Made by a program: the position numbers and the translations under genes
The notes under the pieces: generated by a model
Told to the model about the DNA's origin: nothing
What the model saw: the letters and a program-made list of their open reading frames with translations, nothing else
The model's database searches: none
Shown here: positions 32,231-38,634 of the stretch, one piece after another
Position numbering within the stretch: position 1 is the stretch's first letter
How the letters are laid out: each line of letters begins with the position of its first letter
NCBI GenBank assembly: GCA_964651045.1
Contig: CAZYVD010000020.1
Location: forward strand, 1-38,634
DNA: 38,634 bases
DNA from: CAZYVD01 sp964651045
GTDB taxonomy: Bacteria > Zhuqueibacterota > QNDG01 > DSAB01
Direction of reading: 5' to 3'

Positions 32231-34988
32231 ATTTCTGCTCTCGTTTTTCAAAAGCTTCTTTTCCACCATCTAATATCCAAATGTAATTTTCCCTATATTC
32301 AATATTTTCAATACTGGTTGGTACAATCTTTGTCTTTTTTGTTTTCTCGTCATTTTCCAAAATGTGGACCAGCTCAGCATCTCCACCGATTACTATATTT
32401 GCATCTCTGGTAACTAATATTATCTGTCTACACAGTTTTCGCTTTTTTATAAGCGGGACAAGAACATTAGAGATGAATTTGCCATCAAGGTTATCTTCAG
32501 GTTGGTCAATTATAATAGGATTTGTGCCAGCAATCAAAATAATAGATATGACAATTCCACATCTTTCACCAAAGGATGTATTTTGCAAAAGTTTATCGCC
32601 AAGTTTTGTCTGAACTTGGATATTACTAATATTATAAAATTCTTTCCATAGAAGAAGATATAACTTTTCTAAGAAAGGTCGTTCATTAACCAATTCTTGT
32701 AATATTCGTTTATGGAGGATCGTTTTAGTAGACTGATTAACACATTTTTGAATTTTCTTTTTATCTTTAATATACTCAGCAATATTTTCTACATCAAAGA
32801 GAACACTTTGAATATCATCTGTTCTTAGAGTCAATTTAGATGGACTACTTTTTTTAATAAATTCAACTGCTGATTCCCGAAGATATTGTTCATTAATCCG
32901 TGGTGTAAAATTTATTACTTTATCAAAAAAAGGTAATCCTTTTAATTCATTTTCAAGATGCGCGGCGACAACAAAAAACCTTCTATGATAGGCAGAGTAT
33001 TTATTCTTATACTCATTAAGTATAGATTCTCTTTTATTATAAATTTCTTCATATGGAGTTTTTTGTTTCTCTAATGTTCTAATTTCGTCCTCTAATTCAT
33101 TTATTTGTTCTGAAGCATTTGTTATTTCTTCTATATTCTCTTCCTTGATACCCTTTTTCTCTAAGTATTTTTTTAGCTGTAGTTTTTTCACTGCAAGTTT
33201 CTTGGAAAAATTATTTATCTTAAATTCGGTTTCTGACTTAGAAAAAGATTCTTTTAACTTCTTTTTATATTCTTTTAATAATTTGAATAATTCGTTTAAA
33301 GTACTTTTACCCTGTTTATCACTCCAATCCAATTGAGAGATAGTTGTAATAATTGTATTGATTTTAGTAATTAGATCATTATATTCATTTTTATATAGCT
33401 TAAATTGAGAAATTTTACTATTAAAATCTTCAATTTCTTTCTGGAATTTTTTATATTCATCGGATTTGATTATAGCAATTTGTTTTTTAAGTGTATCGAT
33501 TTGTTTTTTTACTGACTTGATCTTTTGAGTAATATTAGAAATAATGTTGTAAGATTCTATAAGCTCTATCAGAGAATCTGAGGCAGTGGACCATTCACTT
33601 CGAAGATCTTCTAATGATTTTTGACCATCCAAAGAAGAAAAAAGAAGAAGTCGATGACGGATAAGTTTTGACATCTCCTCAATGTCTCGTGCAAATTTTT
33701 CTATTTCATTTTGCATGAAAAACTCTGTATTAGACGGTATTTCAGTACTAGTTGATTTAGCAATTTCGCTTAAAGAATCTGGAGATAAATCAAGACTTAG
33801 TAGCGGTGAGTTTAATTTTTCAAGTTTTGATATATCCATTTTATCCGATGCATTGTAAAGAAGATGAACTAAAGTACTTTTTCCTATGCCTCTACCGCCA
33901 ATGATACATGTTAAATTGTTAGAAAACTCTATTTCATATTTTCCTCGTAAACAAAAATTTGTTTTTTTACCGGAATCTTCTGTTTTTATTTTTAATGAAG
34001 GAGGAAAATTGATAACACATTTCTCAATTCTAGCATACACTTCATTTTCTTGTGGGTTTTCATATTGTATTTTTACTCTTAATTTAGGTTCATAAATAAT
34101 TTGCTTCAAACCTTCAAATGTAGGATCAGATTTGATCCAAGTAAAGCATTTGCCAATCCTATCTTTTTCTTTTGAGTCTGAAAAATAATGCGCATCACTG
34201 CAATCTAATAATAAATCATTAACACCTTCTTCTTTTAATTTACTTTTTGCTCTATCAAAATCTTCAACTGATTCAGAAGATATAAAAACAAGATCCGCTT
34301 TATTTATGATATCTTTTTTCTCTGCTATTGAACTATCATTCCAACGCATTGAATACCATTCAGTTTTTCCAATAGCAGTTATATACTTTCCTTTAAAATA
34401 TGGTTTGTTCAAACACTCTAATATGTCATTTTCATCAAGGTTTAAATTATTAAATCCTTCTAAAATATCAGAATCATATTCTTTTAATTTCTCTCTTGGA
34501 ATCGTTTCTTTTATCTTTCTACCAAGATCCGAAAGACTTGATTTAGTGACTATTCCTTTCCAACTGATATTACTTAATCCTGGCGATAATCTATATTTTG
34601 CTGTTAGATTATTCAAAAATTGCTCTTGAATTACATCTGAATTGATTTCATTTGAGAAAATAACATGGAAATTAATTTTTCTAAAATGCGAGTCTGTCCC
34701 TGCGAACTTCTTTAGTCTAAATTCGACAACAGGGAGGATTAGATCAATATTTTTTAATCTACCATCCTTCTTATATTCAAGAACCCTTTTATATCCATCA
34801 ATGAAAAAATAATCATTTATACCTATAACTTTAAATTCATTTGGTAAATTCTCTAAATCTGAAATGAATTTTTCCCATATTTCTTCAGAATTATTACCAT
34901 AGTTATGAACTAATGATTCAGGAGTATGCACATGCAAATCCCATTTTCTCCACACAGAGCCTTTCGGATATTGAAATTTGCCGTTCAT
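32217..34988 (-). CDS. PHP-domain plus SMC/ABC-like ATPase (TrlF-like) inside type I R-M operon
   Basis: 923 residues. N-terminal PHP phosphoesterase domain: WDLHVHTP with H19 and H21 as metal ligands, and CSDAHYFSD near 263; PHP domains hydrolyse phosphoesters with bound metals. Then an ABC/SMC-type ATPase split by long coiled coils (about 445-690): Walker A GGRGIGKST near 362, a signature-like TSFGERCG near 804, Walker B PIIIDQPEDNLD near 823 and a final strand ILVTRDAN. The order resembles proteins called TrlF family or PHP-AAA. The ATG at 34988 follows AAGGAG; a further in-frame start at 35018 is less apt. Its stop overlaps hsdS by 14 bases. The gene is conspicuously AT-rich. A nuclease effector sensing invasion through the R-M complex is a hypothesis. 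Confidence 0.85.
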   Translation of the reverse strand: MNGKFQYPKGSVWRKWDLHVHTPESLVHNYGNNSEEIWEKFISDLENLPNEFKVIGINDYFFIDGYKRVLEYKKDGRLKNIDLILPVVEFRLKKFAGTDSHFRKINFHVIFSNEINSDVIQEQFLNNLTAKYRLSPGLSNISWKGIVTKSSLSDLGRKIKETIPREKLKEYDSDILEGFNNLNLDENDILECLNKPYFKGKYITAIGKTEWYSMRWNDSSIAEKKDIINKADLVFISSESVEDFDRAKSKLKEEGVNDLLLDCSDAHYFSDSKEKDRIGKCFTWIKSDPTFEGLKQIIYEPKLRVKIQYENPQENEVYARIEKCVINFPPSLKIKTEDSGKKTNFCLRGKYEIEFSNNLTCIIGGRGIGKSTLVHLLYNASDKMDISKLEKLNSPLLSLDLSPDSLSEIAKSTSTEIPSNTEFFMQNEIEKFARDIEEMSKLIRHRLLLFSSLDGQKSLEDLRSEWSTASDSLIELIESYNIISNITQKIKSVKKQIDTLKKQIAIIKSDEYKKFQKEIEDFNSKISQFKLYKNEYNDLITKINTIITTISQLDWSDKQGKSTLNELFKLLKEYKKKLKESFSKSETEFKINNFSKKLAVKKLQLKKYLEKKGIKEENIEEITNASEQINELEDEIRTLEKQKTPYEEIYNKRESILNEYKNKYSAYHRRFFVVAAHLENELKGLPFFDKVINFTPRINEQYLRESAVEFIKKSSPSKLTLRTDDIQSVLFDVENIAEYIKDKKKIQKCVNQSTKTILHKRILQELVNERPFLEKLYLLLWKEFYNISNIQVQTKLGDKLLQNTSFGERCGIVISIILIAGTNPIIIDQPEDNLDGKFISNVLVPLIKKRKLCRQIILVTRDANIVIGGDAELVHILENDEKTKKTKIVPTSIENIEYRENYIWILDGGKEAFEKREQKYGFK

Positions 34989-35220
34989 ATTTTTCTCCTT
35001 GTTATTTTCCCCTTCCACAATAACAACACCTTGTATTTACCTCCACTACCCTCCTCCTCTCATCCCCTTAACAATCTCTTTCCCTTTTCCCTAATATTCA
35101 TAGTTTTGCTACCTACCAATGTCCGTCTTTATCTGAACCAAGCCTTTTGCGTAATCCTTTTACTTTTTATCATACCTCTCTGACACATTGGGTTATCAGT
35201 TATTATCGACAAATTACCTA

Positions 35221-35789
35221 TCATCGTTTTTTCCTAACTGTCACATATTTCTGAAATCTGCTTCTCGGTTTCTCGGGTATTGTCCTTGCAAGGTGACCTT
35301 CCTTTAGTAATGGCTGCATTATGTTTTTTAAGAAGTATACTCGGTGTTTTAGTCTTAGAAAATGCATCATTTCTTTCAATGAACGTGGTTCTTCACAAAA
35401 TTTTAACAGCTTTGCTATTCTATCTCTCATTTCGACTTGTGCGGTGACTTGATCAGTGACTTGATCGGTGGGATAAGGGAAAATTATTGTAAAGGTGTCG
35501 TTTTTCTCGTCATTTTTCCATATTGCTGGGGGGTATCCTGCAGTTTTCAAAGATAAAATAGCCGTTCTGAAACCGGTCCCTTTTGTCTCTGCCCAACCTA
35601 AATCATAAAAAACTTTGGCGATTAAAGCATTCCTCAATTCAGAACCAGGATCTTCATATTCATCGGGATTTTTTAAAGAATAACCCGGGTTATAGAATTC
35701 AATCCGGTCGTTATATATGCGAATTTGCGAGGGTGACGGATGAAAATAATTCTGATGCATAAGAAGATTACTGAGTGCCTCCCGCAATG
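35221..35789 (-). CDS. AlbA_2/HATPase_c_4-type regulator, C-terminal part (cut by gap)
   Basis: The frame is open into the N run, so the 5' part is missing; about 189 residues remain. They start in the GHKL-like region (LREALSNLLMHQNYFHPSP, IRIYNDRIEFYNPGYS, then GTGFRTAI), pass through a repetitive linker YPTDQVTDQVTAQV and end in a winged helix (about the last 75 residues). It is the same type as the protein at 29235-30809 but clearly diverged in sequence. It lies between hsdR and the PHP-ATPase. The 232 bases after its stop, up to the ATPase start, are purine-rich on the coding strand and hold no hairpin or promoter I can identify. Confidence 0.8.
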
Positions 35790-35889
35790 NNNNNNNNNNN
35801 NNNNNNNNNNNNNNNNNNNNNNNNNNNNNNNNNNNNNNNNNNNNNNNNNNNNNNNNNNNNNNNNNNNNNNNNNNNNNNNNNNNNNNNNN
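35790..35889. other. Assembly gap (100 N)
   Basis: Exactly 100 undetermined bases, the conventional placeholder for a gap of unknown length. It removes the N-terminal half of the AlbA_2-type gene and whatever lies between it and the hsdR stop codon, which is the first triplet after the gap. Adjacency of the two sides rests on the scaffolding. Confidence 0.98.
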
Positions 35890-38634
35890 TCATCCCACCA
35901 GCACCTCATTCATTTCCTCTAATACCTCATTCAATTTATCATCAAAAATCGTATGGGCTTTTACAAGTCCACCCTTTTCATAAAACGGCGGGAGCTCAAA
36001 GTCGGCTATAGTAATTGTCAATGATGTGGAAATATGCTCTTTTATCATCCTCAACCATTCAATCTGTTCTTGGGTAAATTTTCGACCCGAACTCTGTTGC
36101 TCGGCAAGCCATTTATTAAAGCGCTGATTAACTGTTTCAGGGAAAGGCTCCAATACATCAATCTCGCCGATAGCAAATCTTATAAGTGAAATGATATTGG
36201 TTAAGAGTTTCTGGGGACCTGCTCTGCTGACCTTTGATTTTTCCAGCTGTTCATAGGCATTCCAGACCGCTTCCGTGGTTAGATAATAGGGCGGCTTTTT
36301 TATCGCCTCGGCAAGCTGTTTAATCTGTTCAAAGGTGATGTGACGCTTACTATAAGGCTTACTATAGATAATCTGTAATGCAGTAAGTTCATTCTTGTTT
36401 TGTTCGATAAACTTTTTGAATGTATCAACAATGGTGCGCGCCTTTTCTTTTGCCTTCTCATCATAGCCAGCAAAAACCACTATATCCTGGCTAACAGTAT
36501 CAATAATCTGTTCGCTTTTTTTCTTCAAATCAATAATTAAGTTTCGTAGTTCCGGTTTATCAAATGGTGCACAGGCATCGTTTGTCAATGTCTCTTTTGC
36601 TTTGGCAATATATTCAGGAGATGGTTCAGATTCCTTAAAAATTTCTTTTGCCTTTTCGTAGCACTTATCGGGATCAACTGCATCCAATAAACCATTGATT
36701 ATCTGATTTAATGATTTGCCACCTGCGGCTTCTTCGATTTCCTTCCTGCTCTTATCATCAATCTGTTTATCCAAACGGGCAAGCCTTCCTGCGAGTGAAG
36801 TCAGTGTGTCCTCATCGCGGATCCCCATTGCTATAGACATTACAAGTTTGTCAAAAGAAATACTTCGTTTACGCTCAAGTGGCCGCGAATCTGTTTTATC
36901 ATTCTCGCACACTCCTACTGCATCGATTATGACAAAATGTGTTTTGTATGTAGCATCTGGAGTAACAGACTGAAGTTCAGTGGGCGATATTGTGCGTGTG
37001 CCGCGTCCTTTCATCTGTTCAAAATAGACCCTTGATTTAACATCTCTTAAGAACAACAGACATTCGAGCGGCTTGATATCGGTACCTGTTGAAATCATAT
37101 CCACTGTCACGGCAATTCTCGGATTATATGAATTGCGGAACTCAGCAATCAAATCAAGCGGTTTTTCACCAGTTGTACGATAGGTTATTTTTTTGCAGAA
37201 TTCATTACCCTTACCAAATTCTTCTCTGATGATATGAACAATATCTTCTGCATGTGAGTCATTCTTTGCAAAAACAAGAGTCTTGGGAACCTCAGTCCTT
37301 CCAGGGAATATTTCGGTAAAGAGTTTGTCTTTAAATGTTCTGATAATGGTTCTTATCTGAGACGGCGAAACAACACTACGGTCTAACTGTTTGGGGTCGT
37401 ATTCTAGATCCTCATCCAGCTGCTCCCATCGTGTCTTGCGCGTCAATTTATCTCGCTTATCAATGTAATAACCAGCCTCTATTGTGCTCCCTTTTTCAGT
37501 AATACTGGTTTTTATGCGATAGACTTCGTATCCAACATTTACGCGGTCAGCAACAGCCCGTTCATGACTGTATTCAGTTACAAGATTTTGATTAAAAAAC
37601 CCTAGTGTCTGTTTTGATGGTGTGGCAGTCAACCCGATAATGAATGCGTCGAAATATTCCAGAACCTGGCGCCAGAGATTATAAATAGAACGGTGGCATT
37701 CATCAGTTACAATAAAGTCAAAGGTCTCAATTGGTATTTCAGGATTGTATTGAATTTCTCTGGGAGTTTGTTCCCAGGGTGTAAAATCAAGGATAGAGTG
37801 TTCCTCAAGTTCCTCTTCAAATTCAGACTCGCCTTTAAGCATAGAGTAAAGCCTTTGGATCGTAGTTATACAGACGCGACTTACCTTATCAAGGGTGTTT
37901 GTTGTAAGATGCTGGACATTATAAAGTTTGGTAAATTTCCTACCATCATCAGGAGTGGTATAATTCTGAAATTTCTGGAAAGTCTGCTTACCAAGAGTCC
38001 TGCGGTCTACCAGGAAGAGGATTCGCTTTGCATCGGCGAATTTGATCAGTCTATAGATAAAACTAATCGCAGTATATGTCTTCCCTGCACCAGAGGCCAT
38101 TTGAATAAGGGCGCGTGGTTTAGCATCAGCAAAGGAGTTTTCCAGATTATTAATAGCTTCAATCTGACAATCTCGCAATCCTATAGTACTGAGAGGTGGA
38201 AATTTTCTAAGTCGAGAGCGTAGAGTTTCCTGCTGGCTCAGCCATTCCTTTAATGTTTCAGGTTTGTGAAAGGCAAATATTCTTCGAGAGCAAGGTTCAG
38301 GATCTCTAATGTCTCTGAAAAAGGTTTCTATGCCTGTACTCTCGTAGGCGAAGGGGAGTGGTTCACTAACATGTGGTAGATTATCAGGAATACCTGTCAA
38401 ATAGGTCGCAGATTGTTCTGCAACTCCGCTTAATGTAGTTCCTTCTGGCTTTGCTTCTATAACTCCAATAGCCGATCTATCAACAAAAAGCAGGTAATCT
38501 GCAACTCCTGATTTAAGAGGAAATTCACGAACAGCAACCCCAAGAGAAACTCCGAGATTTAAATTTCTCACATCCTGTATTCTCCAGCCTGCTGCTTCTA
38601 ACAGTTTATCAATCTTTTGCCTTGCTTTTTCCTC
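35890..38634 (-). CDS. hsdR: Type I restriction enzyme motor/nuclease subunit HsdR (5' end cut)
   Basis: About 914 residues; the frame is open to the window edge, with EEKARQKIDKLLEAAGWRIQD before the first internal GTG (38571), which matches the normal start of this HsdR type, so only a few residues should be missing. The PD-(D/E)xK nuclease is at the front (GVADYLLFVDRSAIGVIEAK). Then comes the DEAD-type translocase: Walker A MASGAGKTYTA, DECH in VTDECHRS, TATPS and QMKGRGTRT. A C-terminal EcoEI_R_C-like helical domain binds HsdM/HsdS. It cuts DNA after ATP-driven translocation. The stop TGA abuts the N run. All motifs are intact, so restriction should be functional. Confidence 0.95.
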   Translation of the reverse strand, partial: EEKARQKIDKLLEAAGWRIQDVRNLNLGVSLGVAVREFPLKSGVADYLLFVDRSAIGVIEAKPEGTTLSGVAEQSATYLTGIPDNLPHVSEPLPFAYESTGIETFFRDIRDPEPCSRRIFAFHKPETLKEWLSQQETLRSRLRKFPPLSTIGLRDCQIEAINNLENSFADAKPRALIQMASGAGKTYTAISFIYRLIKFADAKRILFLVDRRTLGKQTFQKFQNYTTPDDGRKFTKLYNVQHLTTNTLDKVSRVCITTIQRLYSMLKGESEFEEELEEHSILDFTPWEQTPREIQYNPEIPIETFDFIVTDECHRSIYNLWRQVLEYFDAFIIGLTATPSKQTLGFFNQNLVTEYSHERAVADRVNVGYEVYRIKTSITEKGSTIEAGYYIDKRDKLTRKTRWEQLDEDLEYDPKQLDRSVVSPSQIRTIIRTFKDKLFTEIFPGRTEVPKTLVFAKNDSHAEDIVHIIREEFGKGNEFCKKITYRTTGEKPLDLIAEFRNSYNPRIAVTVDMISTGTDIKPLECLLFLRDVKSRVYFEQMKGRGTRTISPTELQSVTPDATYKTHFVIIDAVGVCENDKTDSRPLERKRSISFDKLVMSIAMGIRDEDTLTSLAGRLARLDKQIDDKSRKEIEEAAGGKSLNQIINGLLDAVDPDKCYEKAKEIFKESEPSPEYIAKAKETLTNDACAPFDKPELRNLIIDLKKKSEQIIDTVSQDIVVFAGYDEKAKEKARTIVDTFKKFIEQNKNELTALQIIYSKPYSKRHITFEQIKQLAEAIKKPPYYLTTEAVWNAYEQLEKSKVSRAGPQKLLTNIISLIRFAIGEIDVLEPFPETVNQRFNKWLAEQQSSGRKFTQEQIEWLRMIKEHISTSLTITIADFELPPFYEKGGLVKAHTIFDDKLNEVLEEMNEVLVG

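Noticed and set aside
37693..38223. 176-codon open frame on the plus strand
   Set aside because: It lies entirely antisense to the HsdR helicase region, has no ribosome site and encodes no recognisable domain.
1..38634. tRNA, rRNA genes or CRISPR array
   Set aside because: No T-loop/CCA-like pattern, no rRNA stretch and no regularly spaced repeats were found by reading. A covariance search would be needed to exclude a divergent tRNA.

Overview
The window reads as a contig from a Gram-negative, didermic bacterium of the FCB type or a related candidate phylum. Evidence for this: two secreted proteins end in the 'YPNPF...NGVYFYKI'-type C-terminal domain used for type IX-like secretion, there are two PorV/PorQ-like outer-membrane barrels, a TonB-ExbB-ExbD-ExbD energiser, LolA-like envelope proteins and a lipobox lipoprotein. 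Coding is dense, many genes overlap by 1 to 14 nt, and TTG/GTG starts occur. The lineage cannot be named more closely from the sequence alone. No rRNA, tRNA or CRISPR array is visible. The assembly has one gap of exactly 100 N (35790-35889).

Layout. (1) 1-2290: a lipoprotein on +, facing a three-gene minus-strand operon (five-helix membrane protein, two-cluster ferredoxin, CheY-like receiver). (2) 2290-2700: intergenic segment with a 39-bp tandem duplication, the decayed C-terminal end of an IS110-family transposase, and an ECF-type promoter. (3) 2701-7172: ECF sigma factor, zinc-binding anti-sigma factor and two exported HEAT-repeat proteins. (4) 7333-12833: TetR repressor with a palindromic operator at its own promoter and a related operator before the next genes: LolA-like periplasmic protein, outer-membrane barrel and HAE3-type RND exporter. 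(5) 12867-16070 (minus): Obg, DprA and a DUF362/ferredoxin protein. (6) 16092-18351 (minus): exbB-exbD-exbD-tonB with a clear promoter and an intrinsic terminator. (7) 18394-22989 (minus): secreted seven-Asp-box propeller, two PorV-like barrels and an isocitrate/isopropylmalate-type dehydrogenase, preceded by a leader with a terminator-like structure. (8) 23308-27633 (minus): sugar/Na+ symporter, MntP, a second secreted C-terminal-domain protein and PurC. (9) 27714-38634 (minus): a type I restriction-modification island.

The island is the most unusual part. In transcription order it holds hsdR (5' end beyond the window), the gap, the C-terminal part of an AlbA_2/HATPase_c_4-type regulator, a 923-residue PHP-domain plus SMC/ABC-like ATPase whose stop codon overlaps hsdS by 14 nt, hsdS, a second AlbA_2/HATPase_c_4 protein starting on the hsdS stop codon, and hsdM. 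The position of the PHP-ATPase resembles that of the anticodon nuclease PrrC, which sits within some hsd operons. I infer a possible second-line (abortive) defence effector tied to the restriction enzyme. The hsdS coding strand also has a C8 run between its two target-recognition domains, a possible switch of specificity.

Functionally, most of the rest concerns the cell envelope: stress signalling through an ECF factor, an envelope hydrophobe exporter under TetR control, TonB energisation, and secretion and anchoring of surface proteins.
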